DNA of 64,000 nucleotides from Neptunomonas japonica JAMM 1380 (GCF_016592555.1 NZ_AP014546.1:2862501-2926500), one strand, 5' to 3'; shown: positions 36,477 to 46,079, counted from the first letter of the stretch. A program made the numbers and translations. Notes: generated from the letters alone by a model not told the origin.

Positions 36477-37130
36477 ATGAAGCCAGTACTCTATGGAGCC
36501 CCATTATCACCTTTCGTGCGCAAAGTTAGGTTATTACTTGATTTTAAAGAAGTTGATTACGATTCAAAGATGATCGTGCCTTACGCCACACCTAAAGGAT
36601 ACGAAGCTCTAAATCCTTTAAAAAAAGTCCCAGCACTTGTTTTGGGAGATAATGTGCTAGCTGACTCTGCCGTTATTGCTCATTTTCTGGACGCCTACTA
36701 TCCAGAAAAGAAACTAGTTCCCGATGACCTATTACTGAAAGCTCGCTGCGAGTGGCTTGAAAAGTACGCAGATTATGAACTCTCGCCGCATACAACCTTT
36801 ACCGTATTTAGCCAAAGGATTTTAAACTGTATCGCAGGCAAACAGCCTAACGAAGAACTTGTTCAAAAAGCCATCCACGAAAAGCTCCCTCCCCTCTTTG
36901 ATTATTTAGAGTCACAACTTAACGGCCTATACTTCATTGCTGATGAGTTAACGCTTGCCGATATTAGCGTAGCCAGCCAGCTAATCTCTTATGAACATGC
37001 CAACGAAACAGTACCTGAAGACAGGTGGCCAAAACTTACGCAGTTCTACCAACACTTCAAACAACAAACAATTGTTGAGCAGGTTATATCATCTGAAAAA
37101 GCCACGCTGACGAAAATACTAGATGTTTAG
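36477..37130 (+). CDS. Glutathione S-transferase family protein
   Basis: 217 residues. The N-terminal thioredoxin-like domain begins MKPVLYGAPLSPFVRKVRLLLD (catalytic Ser region SPFVRK), followed by NPLKKVPALVLGDNVLADSAVIAHFLD, where VPAL and DSAVI form the glutathione site. The C-terminal helical domain has LTLADISVASQL (the N-capping box). It has the layout of GST/SspA-like proteins. The substrate is unknown. Downstream to 37253 there is only a short inverted repeat. Confidence 0.9.
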   Translation: MKPVLYGAPLSPFVRKVRLLLDFKEVDYDSKMIVPYATPKGYEALNPLKKVPALVLGDNVLADSAVIAHFLDAYYPEKKLVPDDLLLKARCEWLEKYADYELSPHTTFTVFSQRILNCIAGKQPNEELVQKAIHEKLPPLFDYLESQLNGLYFIADELTLADISVASQLISYEHANETVPEDRWPKLTQFYQHFKQQTIVEQVISSEKATLTKILDV

Positions 37131-37148
37131 TAGAAGAATTCAAAAAGA

Positions 37149-37178
37149 TGAGTCATCCACTATTGCCTGGCTGACTCA
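37149..37178. repeat. 7-bp inverted repeat after the GST gene
   Basis: TGAGTCA and TGACTCA are separated by 16 bases, 18 bases after the GST stop codon and before the convergent DUF2845 gene. It may help to stop transcription, but it has no T run, so the call is tentative. Confidence 0.4.
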
Positions 37179-37253
37179 CTGATATCTCACCTGCCTATTA
37201 AATACAGCACCTACCAAAACTGACAAACCGAGCATAACTTAACGACACGCTTA

Positions 37254-37526
37254 CTAGCGATAGGTCCACTCAATATTGACTACCTGACCACTTTTCATAT
37301 CAATAAACCATTTACGGCCATCAAAGCGATAAACCATACGGGTTACTGAGCAGGTACGACCAGACCCACATCGAGTTTTAGCTTTGTATTTTGCAATAGG
37401 CTTGCCGAGATTTTCATAGACTTTGGACAACTCATCTCCAGAGGATAGTAGCTGCCCATTAGATAACCGCAAAGCAGATGCCTGACTACTAACAAGCAAC
37501 GCGAGCAAAACAAGTAATTTACGCAT
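37254..37526 (-). CDS. DUF2845 family small secreted protein
   Basis: 90 residues from the ATG at 37526 (an alternative ATG lies two codons upstream). A signal peptide (MRKLLVLLALLVSSQASA) precedes a mature part with LRLSNGQLLSSGDELSKVYENLGKP, a pair of cysteines (CGSGRTC), WFIDMKSGQVVNIEW and a C-terminal aromatic, all typical of DUF2845 periplasmic proteins. The function is unknown. The YeeE-type gene lies about 100 bases upstream on the same strand, so the two may share a transcript. Confidence 0.88.
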   Translation of the reverse strand: MRKLLVLLALLVSSQASALRLSNGQLLSSGDELSKVYENLGKPIAKYKAKTRCGSGRTCSVTRMVYRFDGRKWFIDMKSGQVVNIEWTYR

Positions 37527-37624
37527 AAACACTCCATCTTCCTTGATGTAAGGCGTTTGATATAGTCAGGCCACTTGACCCTAACTGTTTTTTCTTCACT
37601 CCATAACAAGAGGAGACGACTATT

Positions 37625-38734
37625 TTAAGATAGCGCAGCCTGCTCTTTAACGCCAACAAGCGACACGTCCTCTTTTCTCGATGTCCATTCACGATCAACC
37701 GCCGCATCGGTCAATGCAGCACCGGCCCACATAGACGCTAAAGCTACCCACGCGGTGATTGAAAAAGCAGATCCTCCAGTCAACCCAGCACCTACAGCAC
37801 AACCACCCGCTAACATCCCTCCCATTCCCATAAAAGAAGCCCCTACAATATAACGAATCATACTGCGGCCTTCTTGGAACCCCTGTAGTTTTAGCTCACG
37901 AGATAAAAAAGCGGCTAGAAAGGACCCTAAAAACACGCCGGGGACTAGACCCACATCAAAATCCAATGCCACATTATCAGGTGTTAATAAATACATAAGC
38001 GTATCGGCAGACGGGCCAGTAAAAGTCATGCTTTCAACTTGGGTGGGGTCAAACGTTTGATAAGATAAATGATAAGTAAACCACCAGCCTCCAACCACCA
38101 TTGCCCCTACGCCTACCGAGCCAATCCATGCCCAAGGAGTTAGTTTATTTTTTATACCGTAAAAAATAGCGATGATCATACAAACTACACCTAAATAGAT
38201 ACCGGTGTATGACCCCCACCCTAAAAAAGAAATCAGCTCCAAACCACCATCATTATGCAGCAACCACGCTCCGGCAATACTATCCCGAACCGGTGCCAAG
38301 ACCCCTTTTAACGAAGCTTGTGCAACTGCTGCAAACAATAAACCTGAAAATAGCGCCCTTAAGTTTCCTGTAGCTGCCAATACTAAAAGCCGAGACCCAC
38401 ACCCTCGAGCTAGAATCATACCCGCACCAAATAACAAACCACCGACAATAGCACCAGACAGACTGCCATAGCTGGCTAGCATTCTGGAATCAGTGATATC
38501 CAGCTCACCCAGCGTAATAAGAACCTGAGTCCCTCCTACAGCAGCAGAGAATGTCAGCAACCAGATAGCCACTTTTTTGCCAATAGTGCCTCGAGCAAAC
38601 TCGACCACCGCTGCACGTAAACAAAACTGGCTTCTTTGCGCAAACACACCAAACATACAACCCAATAACAAGCCGCCAATAGCATTGGTACCTGACTCGC
38701 CAAACAAAGAAATAAGAAATTCAAAATCCATCAT
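37625..38734 (-). CDS. YeeE/YedE family membrane transporter
   Basis: About 370 residues from the paired ATGs at 38734/38731. The frame is open to a TTG at 38743, which I do not favour. Nine or more membrane helices are present, with two copies of the YeeE/YedE motif: GGLLFGAGMILARGCGSRLLV and MGMGGMLAGGCAVGAGLTGGSAFS. Each holds the conserved Cys that relays thiosulfate or other sulfur species through the pore. Members such as TsuA import thiosulfate. No TusA/YeeD partner gene lies next to it here, so the cargo is inferred only. Confidence 0.9.
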   Translation of the reverse strand: MMDFEFLISLFGESGTNAIGGLLLGCMFGVFAQRSQFCLRAAVVEFARGTIGKKVAIWLLTFSAAVGGTQVLITLGELDITDSRMLASYGSLSGAIVGGLLFGAGMILARGCGSRLLVLAATGNLRALFSGLLFAAVAQASLKGVLAPVRDSIAGAWLLHNDGGLELISFLGWGSYTGIYLGVVCMIIAIFYGIKNKLTPWAWIGSVGVGAMVVGGWWFTYHLSYQTFDPTQVESMTFTGPSADTLMYLLTPDNVALDFDVGLVPGVFLGSFLAAFLSRELKLQGFQEGRSMIRYIVGASFMGMGGMLAGGCAVGAGLTGGSAFSITAWVALASMWAGAALTDAAVDREWTSRKEDVSLVGVKEQAALS

Positions 38735-38909
38735 CACACCCAATAAAACTAAGCATTAGGAATTTATATATAACAATAACTTATATAAAATTTCGCTTAT
38801 AAAAAAGACCTCTCATAACCCGAGAAGCCTTATATTAGGCAATTATCATAGAGCTTTATCTGTTCTTTAGCGTTGCCACAGATCAAAAAACAACCAATAC
38901 AGGCAATAT

Positions 38910-40631
38910 TCAAAACGAATCATCAAACCTCTCTAAGGGCACAACAACCCGCAAACTGACGCCATCATCGGATAAAATTGATAATTTAGCCCCGATATAT
39001 TCACACCGCTCTTTTATTCCTAGTAAGCCAAACCCCGCATGCTCTTTCTTATAATGTTGGGATTCATCCAACCCCTGCCCATTATCGATGATACTCAGCA
39101 GTATTTGGTTGTCATCGCTATATAAAGAAATAGAGACTTCCGTTGCTAATGCGTGCTTCATGATATTGGTCAAGGCTTCCTGAATAATTCGATATAAATG
39201 AATATCAGTACCAGATGGCATTTTTATCTCATCAATATCAAGCGCTACTTTAACGCCAGTCTGCCTTAAGCTATTCAACGTAGGGATCTGCTGTATAGAT
39301 TGGCTCAAACCTAATGTATCTAACTCTACCGGCCTAAGTGACATAATCCGATCATAAACCGTAGAGTACATATCTGAGACTAGCTGCTTAATTTTGGAAC
39401 TATGATCTAACGATGGACTGTTAAGCGGAATCTGATGCTCAAGCAACACAGTCTCAACTCTAACCGCCGTCAGTAATTGTCCTAGCTCATCATGTAGTTC
39501 CTGTGCGAGATGACTTCTTTCTTGTTCTTGGCTCTGAATTAACTGATATAAAATAGTGCGTTTTTCCTGCAACGTTGTCTCAAGCTTTGCATTGGTATCC
39601 TTGAGCTCGAAACGCCGTTCAAATAACTCTTTCACAATGAGATCGATCTCTTCTCCAATCCGATTGAACTCATGAATACCGCCAGCATCCCAGCCTACAT
39701 CTTTACCCTTACTAGCCAAATCACGAATATACAGAATTAACTTTTGAAGCTGCTTATCAAGTGCCAATGATAGTAGAAAGGCCACAGCAGCACTCACTAA
39801 CAAGCCAATGAGTGCCCCGCTACCCAACAGCTTAACAAACTGGACAGCAAGAGAGCGTGTATCTTGTTGTGAAGCGGTTAACTCTAATTCTAAACCTGCA
39901 CCAAACTGCCCAAAATCTTCGGTATACTTCTCTAGTGTATTATCTTCTAACCATTTCTTTTCATTAACCGTCAAACCCTTCCCTAAAGGTCTATATGAGT
40001 TAATAGCTTTACCAGCAAGCTTTAACTGAGCGCCATCAAGGTCAACCACCGACCGGTTAACCAATTGGCTTAATAACAAGGTGTTACTCGATAATTTAAT
40101 ACCACCAATCATCCGACCAATAACTTTTTGCTCGCTATTAGTCACTAAATAATCTTTAGCAAGCAATATCTGTGGCCCGTTACGATAAATATTCCACTCC
40201 TGAGTCATTACCCGTGTATAGCTTTGATAAAGGTCACGACAAATTTCGGTTCCGATATTAATTAAGCGACTTTTAATCAAATAACACTGTTTACTGTCTA
40301 ATGAACTCAATATGATGAACTGATAACGCTGCATGGAAGAAGGGCGCTCTCCTTCCATTATGAGCTGGCGTAACTCAATTTCGCCCCCTTCCTCCATCGC
40401 CATCTGTAGCTCAGGCATTGACTTTAAATTATGTAGTTCTTGATCAATCAACCGCAAATAAGTATTAAGCTCGTGACGAATGGCGCCCGCACTTTGCGAT
40501 AAAGATGCCAGCGTCTCTTCTTTTAGGACTTTCTCAGTTGCATGATAAGCATTGAAAGCAAAGACAGATAAAAAGCCTGATAGGGTAATTAAGAAAAGTA
40601 AAAAAGTGAGGGTGCGAAACCGTAAAATCAT
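38910..40631 (-). CDS. Membrane histidine kinase of the NarX/HisKA_3 type, LuxP-coupled
   Basis: 573 residues: TM1 at 8-28, a periplasmic region of about 235 residues, TM2 at about 267-290, a HAMP-like linker and coiled coil to about 370, an H-box ERSHLAQELHDELGQLLTAV with His380, and a HATPase with IIQEALTNIMKHA (N-box), IIDNGQGL (G1) and GFGLLGIKER (G2). There is no receiver or HPt domain. The periplasmic segment LLAKDYLVTNSEQKVIGRMIGGIKL resembles in layout the membrane-near part of the LuxQ periplasmic domain. Its start overlaps the LuxP-like gene by four bases (ATGA), so the two must act together. No response regulator gene is adjacent. Confidence 0.88.
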   Translation of the reverse strand: MILRFRTLTFLLFLITLSGFLSVFAFNAYHATEKVLKEETLASLSQSAGAIRHELNTYLRLIDQELHNLKSMPELQMAMEEGGEIELRQLIMEGERPSSMQRYQFIILSSLDSKQCYLIKSRLINIGTEICRDLYQSYTRVMTQEWNIYRNGPQILLAKDYLVTNSEQKVIGRMIGGIKLSSNTLLLSQLVNRSVVDLDGAQLKLAGKAINSYRPLGKGLTVNEKKWLEDNTLEKYTEDFGQFGAGLELELTASQQDTRSLAVQFVKLLGSGALIGLLVSAAVAFLLSLALDKQLQKLILYIRDLASKGKDVGWDAGGIHEFNRIGEEIDLIVKELFERRFELKDTNAKLETTLQEKRTILYQLIQSQEQERSHLAQELHDELGQLLTAVRVETVLLEHQIPLNSPSLDHSSKIKQLVSDMYSTVYDRIMSLRPVELDTLGLSQSIQQIPTLNSLRQTGVKVALDIDEIKMPSGTDIHLYRIIQEALTNIMKHALATEVSISLYSDDNQILLSIIDNGQGLDESQHYKKEHAGFGLLGIKERCEYIGAKLSILSDDGVSLRVVVPLERFDDSF

Positions 40632-41713
40632 TTACGCACATCTCCAGAATAAACAAAAGCTTCCTTGATATATCGATCAACCAATCTTAAATCCATCCCT
40701 TGAGTAAGTACTCTAAAATCACCGGCATAAACACTAGGTACTGGCTGATTCAACATATCTAACCTTATCGCTTCAGCCATGGCTATACCATTTTGATCGT
40801 TCACACGCATGAGCACTACATCCAACAAACCTTCTTGAAAAGCATCTAACTCTGCTTGCCCTCCCCCCCAGCCATTAATTGCCACATCGGATCGCTGTAA
40901 GTCTTTAAGCGCATCCACTGCACCCAACGCAGCATCTGTTGAGCAAACATAAATATATTTTAGCTCAGGGTTGTTCTTAAGCATAAGGAGTGTTGAGCGC
41001 TTCGCTTCTGCTCTACTTTGCGTGTAGTAACTCGCTTTTAACTTATGATAGCTGCCTACTTTGTGCTCAAACGTTAACCCGCGCTGATCACTGAGGACAC
41101 CTTTCCCCCAAAAAATAATACCGTACTCACTACCTTTCGAAAAACGCTTTGTAAAATATTGCGCTAATTTATTCGCACCTTCAACATGATCAAACCCGAT
41201 ATATATTAACGGCTGAATGTCATACCAATCAGCGATCGGGCGAGTCAGATTTTGTATGATCAGCTTAGGCTCTTCTCTTTGCAGTAAGGCTTCGACCATC
41301 CGTTGTTGACGGAGTGAGTTAATGGTATAAACCAAGTAATCCGGTTCATGATCTAACATTTCAAGAATATGCGCTTCTTGAAGGCCTTGCTGAGTATGGG
41401 GTTGAGAAAAGCGAATATCGAGCTTGTATAGAATGCCTAAATCGTCAAGCCTACCTCTGAGTGCAGACAAGCTACGCTGCCAATAATCAGATGCCTGCAG
41501 TCCAGGATAAACAACCGCAATTTTGATCTCTTCTTTTTGCCTTACAAGGGGAAGTAAATACACCTGGTCGATGAGGTATTTAAATTCATTACGCCCCCCT
41601 TCCTTTACATCTGCCTCAACATTCCCAAAGAACCCCAAAGAGCATATAAAAAAGAGGTATGCTAACCCTTTTTTATAATCAACACCCTTACTTACATCTG
41701 GCCTTAAATCCAT
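40628..41713 (-). CDS. luxP: LuxP-like periplasmic binding protein (AI-2 receptor homologue)
   Basis: 361 residues with a signal peptide around residues 14-34. The text follows Vibrio LuxP closely: VYPGLQASDYW, LIIQNLTRPIADW, YIGFDHVEGA, CSTDAALGAVDAL, INGWGGGQAELDAFQ and AMAEAIRLDM followed by PVPSVYAGDF. The residues I recall as contacting borate-AI-2 in V. harveyi LuxP (Gln77, Ser79, Trp82, Asn159, Arg215, Thr266, Trp289, Arg310) all appear conserved, at Gln73, Ser75, Trp78, Asn155, Arg211, Thr259, Trp282 and Arg303. It is the first gene of a two-gene operon with a HisKA_3 kinase. No luxS, luxU or luxO lies in the window. Confidence 0.88.
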   Translation of the reverse strand: MDLRPDVSKGVDYKKGLAYLFFICSLGFFGNVEADVKEGGRNEFKYLIDQVYLLPLVRQKEEIKIAVVYPGLQASDYWQRSLSALRGRLDDLGILYKLDIRFSQPHTQQGLQEAHILEMLDHEPDYLVYTINSLRQQRMVEALLQREEPKLIIQNLTRPIADWYDIQPLIYIGFDHVEGANKLAQYFTKRFSKGSEYGIIFWGKGVLSDQRGLTFEHKVGSYHKLKASYYTQSRAEAKRSTLLMLKNNPELKYIYVCSTDAALGAVDALKDLQRSDVAINGWGGGQAELDAFQEGLLDVVLMRVNDQNGIAMAEAIRLDMLNQPVPSVYAGDFRVLTQGMDLRLVDRYIKEAFVYSGDVRK

Positions 41714-41790
41714 ATTAAGCCCTACCCATCATTATTTATATAATGAAGAATAGAGCAGATATAAAGAATTTTCAGTACCCATTATGAAAT

Positions 41791-42417
41791 TTAATATAAC
41801 GAAGGAAACTGCTGTTTAAGCCTATCCAGATCTTCGGGGCGATCAACATCCCATAAGCAAGCAGGCTCACACCATTTTGCATCGAGCCGACTTAGCTTAT
41901 CTCGGGTTTGCTGCATGACTTTTTCAGAGCCCCACTCAACATTTGAAAAGACATGACTCAGTGCCTCGTGCTTTTCTTGAAAACCCACTAGCGTATAGCC
42001 ACCATCTTCAGCGGGTAAAAACACGGCATCATTACTCTCCAGTGCGCGACTACATTCTTCTAACAAGACTACGTCTATAGAGGGGCAATCGCTACCAATC
42101 AGCAATGCACCTCCATAATTTATGGTCAACACGCTAGAAAGCGCATTTCTCATACGCTCACCAAGATCTACGCCGTCCTGAAGCTTATGTACCAAAGGGT
42201 AAGTAGCCAATAAGTAATCAATAAAAGGGTGGTCACTATCTACAGGGGTGAAGAGATAAATAGGAAAACATGCAGAAGCGGCTGCACGCTTTACTGTGTG
42301 CTCCAATAAGCGCGAGTGCAGTTGTGCGGCGCCCTCTGCACCTAATGCAGGTATTAAACGTGTTTTAGCAACGCCCGCTACTGGAGCCTTAGCAAAAATA
42401 ATTAATGCGATACTCAT
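41791..42417 (-). CDS. TIGR04282-type glycosyltransferase, arsenosugar-associated
   Basis: 208 residues. The GT-A-like nucleotide-binding start ALIIFAKAPVAGVAKTRLIPALGAEGAA is the hallmark of TIGR04282 (rSAM/selenodomain-associated transferase 1, DUF2064). It is followed by LLIGSDCPSIDV, the DxD-like motif, AEDGGYTLVGF and WDVDRPEDL. It resembles CofC/MobA-like nucleotidyl or glycosyl transferases. The start codon overlaps the rebuilt end of the TIGR04283 gene by four bases (ATGA). It is the last gene of the arsenic operon. The reaction is not proven for the family. Confidence 0.9.
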   Translation of the reverse strand: MSIALIIFAKAPVAGVAKTRLIPALGAEGAAQLHSRLLEHTVKRAAASACFPIYLFTPVDSDHPFIDYLLATYPLVHKLQDGVDLGERMRNALSSVLTINYGGALLIGSDCPSIDVVLLEECSRALESNDAVFLPAEDGGYTLVGFQEKHEALSHVFSNVEWGSEKVMQQTRDKLSRLDAKWCEPACLWDVDRPEDLDRLKQQFPSLY

Positions 42418-43120
42418 TTACTTTGATTCTCTACGTAATAGCCATAGCGCTGGGCTAGCTTTACAGGTGTTTCTCCGCGCCAATATGCCCACCTTAACGA
42501 CCACATTAACCAAATTGTCTTAAAAGCACCCTTCTCATCCCAACGCCGGCCAGAAGTGCTTACTCTGTATTTAATACAATACGGTTTTTTTCTTGAAGAA
42601 GCCTTCGGGAAATCTCGATATCTTCCATCAATGGCTGATCAGGAAAGCCTCCCACTTTATCGAACAGGGAGCGGCTAATAAACATCCCCTGATCACCGGT
42701 CGCTATGCCGGTTACTCTGGAGCGAGCATTCATAAAAAAAGCCACAATAGGCAGCACCCAATGCGTACCGACAATGTTCACATCAAAGCGCCCCCAATAG
42801 TCATAACCATTACAGTTAGCAGGTAGAAGCTCCAAAAATTTGAACGGCACGTCAGTATCTAGATGCAGAAAAAACAACAACTCAGCGGATGCGGACTTAG
42901 CTCCCACATTCATCTGTTTAGCGCGGCCAGCCGGTGACTCCACCAGTTTATCGACCCATTCTCGCGCCAAACCTACACTGCCATCTTGACTCCCCCCATC
43001 CACAAGAATAAGTTCACACTGCGGCCTTAAATATTGCAACGATTGCAGCTTAGCAACAATAATTGCAGACTCATTCAAAATAGGAATGATGATTGAAACA
43101 ACCGGGCTATTCAAAGGCAC
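42414..43120 (-). pseudogene. TIGR04283-type glycosyltransferase, frameshifted near the C-terminus
   Basis: A GT-A glycosyltransferase family 2 protein: SIIIPILNES at the N-terminus, CELILVDGGSQDGS, PAGRAKQMNVGA, LHLDTDVP and GIATGDQGMFISRSLFDKVGGFPDQPLMEDIEISRRL, all signature text of TIGR04283 (transferase 2). The open frame stops at 42560 after IVLNTE, but the next frame continues with VSTSGRRWDEKGAF and WRGETPVKLAQRYG to a TGA at 42414, which overlaps the next gene's start. One extra A at about 42563-42566 restores a protein of about 235 residues. It may be an assembly indel or a real loss of the last 50 residues. Confidence 0.85.
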
Positions 43121-43122
43121 TA

Positions 43123-43932
43123 TTAAGGCACCTGACGAGAAGAGAGCAACTTTTGCCCAGGCAACTTAAGTAGTGCAAAGAAACCTAACGCCGGTTGCTG
43201 CCGGTGCTCAGACAAGCCCAGCTTCATCTGCTGGTGATTATCCTTAGGTTCAACTGTATAGGTTGAAAAAAGGCGATCCCAAATAGACAGAAAAAAACCA
43301 TAGTTGCTGTCTGTTTCTTCTTGGTAGACAGAATGATGGATACGGTGCATATCAGGAGTACAGACGACCCAACGAAGAGCGCTATCTAGCCTCGAAGGTA
43401 AGCGGATATTGGCATGCGTAAAAATGGCTGAAGCATTGAGTACAATTTCAAAAGTGATAACAACCAAGGGATCGATTCCCAATACTACGATTATCATCGC
43501 TTTATAGATCAGAGATAATACGATCTCTACCGGATGAAACCGCAAAGCAGACGTCACATCTAGATCGAGATCCGTATGGTGCACTTGATGTAGGCGCCAC
43601 AGCACAGACCACTTATGTGTAATCCAGTGCTGGCACCAAATTGCCATATCTAATAGCAAAAAACCGACTGCCGACGAGATAACCCCCGATAGCTGCAACC
43701 AATAAAACAGGCCGATTTGTTCTTGCTGAGCCCACACGGCGGCGGTTACCGCAATAGCCCCAACAGTCAATCGCACAATAAGGGTGTTCATCAAAATAAT
43801 CGCTAAATTGATGCGCCAACGAGTCAGCCTAGACTCTCGCCAAGCGCGCTTTGGGCGCAACCATTCAATACCGGCACACACCACAAAAGCGCCCAGAAAA
43901 AAAACCAGCCTAAATGTTGCTTCATCTTGCAC
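43123..43932 (-). CDS. Sterol desaturase/fatty acid hydroxylase family membrane protein
   Basis: 269 residues with about five membrane helices and the diiron histidine clusters of the family: HWITHK, LHQVHHTDLDLDVTSALRFHP and the late MHRIHHSVYQEETDSNYGF. Members insert oxygen or desaturate lipid-like substrates. The distance to the neighbouring genes is two bases on each side, so it is firmly inside the arsenic operon. I infer a role in making or modifying a lipid or alkyl part of an organoarsenical. No experiment is known to me. Confidence 0.88.
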   Translation of the reverse strand: MQDEATFRLVFFLGAFVVCAGIEWLRPKRAWRESRLTRWRINLAIILMNTLIVRLTVGAIAVTAAVWAQQEQIGLFYWLQLSGVISSAVGFLLLDMAIWCQHWITHKWSVLWRLHQVHHTDLDLDVTSALRFHPVEIVLSLIYKAMIIVVLGIDPLVVITFEIVLNASAIFTHANIRLPSRLDSALRWVVCTPDMHRIHHSVYQEETDSNYGFFLSIWDRLFSTYTVEPKDNHQQMKLGLSEHRQQPALGFFALLKLPGQKLLSSRQVP

Positions 43933-43934
43933 GT

Positions 43935-46079
43935 TTAGCTCCTACGCCATGTATGAAAGCGCGCCAGCCATACCATGATTTTTGGTGATACATGCGCGCG
44001 CTTCCATTCACCAGCAGCGTATTTATTGGCCTCTGAAAAAGTGGGATAAGTATGGATGGTCCCTAGTAGTTTATTCATGCCTAAACCGTACTTCATCGCC
44101 AAGACAAACTCAGCGAGTAACTCAGCACTGTGCTTACCCACAATGGTTACACCTAATATTTTATCTTTGCCGGCAACGGTTATTACTTTAACAAAGCCGT
44201 GATCATCTCCATCAGCAATTGCACGGTCAAGATCATCAATGCCATATCGTGTCACTTCATAAGCCACACCTTGCGCCTTCGCTTCGCTTTCACTCAAGCC
44301 AACACGTGCCACTTCAGGATCAGTAAATGTCACCCACGGGATAACACGATAATCCACTTTAAAGCGTTTAAAACCACTAAACAGCGCATTAACTGCTGCA
44401 AACCATGCTTGATGTGCTGCAACGTGAGTAAACTGGAAAGGCCCGGTAACATCGCCACACACATATACATTTGGAAAACGCGTTTGCATAAAACCATTAC
44501 AGTCCAATGTTCCGTTCCCACGTGTTTCTATGCCTAGATTTTCAAGACCAAACCCACCGGTGTTGGCTTCGCGCCCTAGTGCTAACAACAACTTATCAAA
44601 GGCTAGTTCGACAGTTTTTCCTGCCTGTTCAACAAGTAGATAAGCCTGCCCTTCTCGTACAACCACTTCTTTAGCCGTACTCGACAAATGCAGAGCAATA
44701 CCTTCATCTGCAAACTGCTGTTCGACTAACACTTGCGCATCTTCGTCTTCTCTTGGCATCAAGTGAGGTGCGCGTTGCACAATACTCACGTCACTGCCTA
44801 ACCGGGAAAATGCTTGGGATAATTCACACCCTATTGGCCCGCCACCTAATACAATAAAACGCTTCGGTAATGCTTCAAGTCCCCACAAAGTATCAGACGT
44901 CAGATAATCAACCTGATCTAACCCTGGAATATTAGGCACGCGTGGACGAGCGCCCGTCGCAATGATGACTGATTTTGCTGATAAGGTTTGCTGCTCACCG
45001 TTCTCTTTCGTGACCGATACTTCCCAAGGAGAGATAATACTGGCAGTACCTTGGATAACATCCACACCTAGGTTGGTATAACGCTCAATGGAGTCATGCG
45101 GTTCTATCTGTTCGATAACATTTTTTACACGCCCCATAACGGCAGAGAAGTCTACTTGGGGTTCAACCGACTGAATGCCAAACTGATCGGCTTTTCGCAT
45201 TTCATACGCTTGCCTAGCCGAGCGGATGATTGCTTTAGAAGGTACACAGCCCGTATTCAAGCAGTCCCCGCCCATCTGGTGTTTTTCAATTAGTGTTACT
45301 TTAGCCTTTACCGCCGCAGCGATATAAGCACTCACTAGTCCACCACTACCCGCGCCAATTACAATCAAATTAGTATCGAATTTCTTTGGCTTATTCCAGC
45401 CTTCATACACCTTACGGGCTTGGACAAGCTCGACAATTTTCCTAGCAATGAGAGGGAATATTCCCAGCAAAGCGAATGCACCAATAATCTCGATCGTCAA
45501 AATACCTGACAAAGAATCAATTTTGGCCAATTGAGTACCAGCATTAACGAACACCAAAGTACCCGCCAACATTCCTAACTGGCTCACCCACCAAAATGTT
45601 TTGGCAGGCATACGTGTAAGCCCCATCAACAAGTTGATCATAAAGAAAGGGAAAATAGGAATTAGGCGTAACGTAAACAGATAGAAAGGGCCGTCTTTTT
45701 CAACGCCCTCATCAATCGGAGCGATAGAAGAAGCAAACTTACCACGTACCCAATCACTAATCAGATACCGAGAAGCTAGCATTGACAAGGTAGCTCCTAG
45801 CGTTGAAGCGAAAGAGATTAAAATACCTCCCCATAACAACCCAAAAAGTGCACCACCCGCTAGCGTCATAATAACGGCACCGGGGATCGACAGAGCCGTT
45901 ACCAAAACGTAAATAAGGAAAAAGGTAACACTAGCAACAACAGGGTTAAGATCCCGCCACGATGCCAACTCTGCCTGTTGAAATTTGAGGTTTTCCAACG
46001 TCAACAATGAAAAACCACCGGACTGCCAAGTAATCAGCAACATAATAATAATGGCTAATACGACTAACAAACGCTTCAT
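43935..46079 (-). CDS. TVP38/TMEM64 membrane domain fused to FAD-dependent disulfide oxidoreductase
   Basis: 714 residues. The N-terminal 230 are a TVP38/DedA-like membrane domain with SIPGAVIMTLAGGALFGLLWG and LRLIPIFPFFMINLLMGLTRM. The C-terminal 480 are a mercuric-reductase-like flavoprotein: FAD-binding VIGAGSGGLVSAYIAA, the redox disulfide GGDCLNTGCVPSKA, NAD-binding VLGGGPIGCELSQAF, the second FAD motif VYVCGDVTGPFQFTHVAAHQAW and a dimer domain ending HTYPTFSEAN. The fused form is known from other bacteria. In this operon it may reduce a thiol or arsenic intermediate at the membrane, which is inference. Confidence 0.93.
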   Translation of the reverse strand: MKRLLVVLAIIIMLLITWQSGGFSLLTLENLKFQQAELASWRDLNPVVASVTFFLIYVLVTALSIPGAVIMTLAGGALFGLLWGGILISFASTLGATLSMLASRYLISDWVRGKFASSIAPIDEGVEKDGPFYLFTLRLIPIFPFFMINLLMGLTRMPAKTFWWVSQLGMLAGTLVFVNAGTQLAKIDSLSGILTIEIIGAFALLGIFPLIARKIVELVQARKVYEGWNKPKKFDTNLIVIGAGSGGLVSAYIAAAVKAKVTLIEKHQMGGDCLNTGCVPSKAIIRSARQAYEMRKADQFGIQSVEPQVDFSAVMGRVKNVIEQIEPHDSIERYTNLGVDVIQGTASIISPWEVSVTKENGEQQTLSAKSVIIATGARPRVPNIPGLDQVDYLTSDTLWGLEALPKRFIVLGGGPIGCELSQAFSRLGSDVSIVQRAPHLMPREDEDAQVLVEQQFADEGIALHLSSTAKEVVVREGQAYLLVEQAGKTVELAFDKLLLALGREANTGGFGLENLGIETRGNGTLDCNGFMQTRFPNVYVCGDVTGPFQFTHVAAHQAWFAAVNALFSGFKRFKVDYRVIPWVTFTDPEVARVGLSESEAKAQGVAYEVTRYGIDDLDRAIADGDDHGFVKVITVAGKDKILGVTIVGKHSAELLAEFVLAMKYGLGMNKLLGTIHTYPTFSEANKYAAGEWKRAHVSPKIMVWLARFHTWRRS

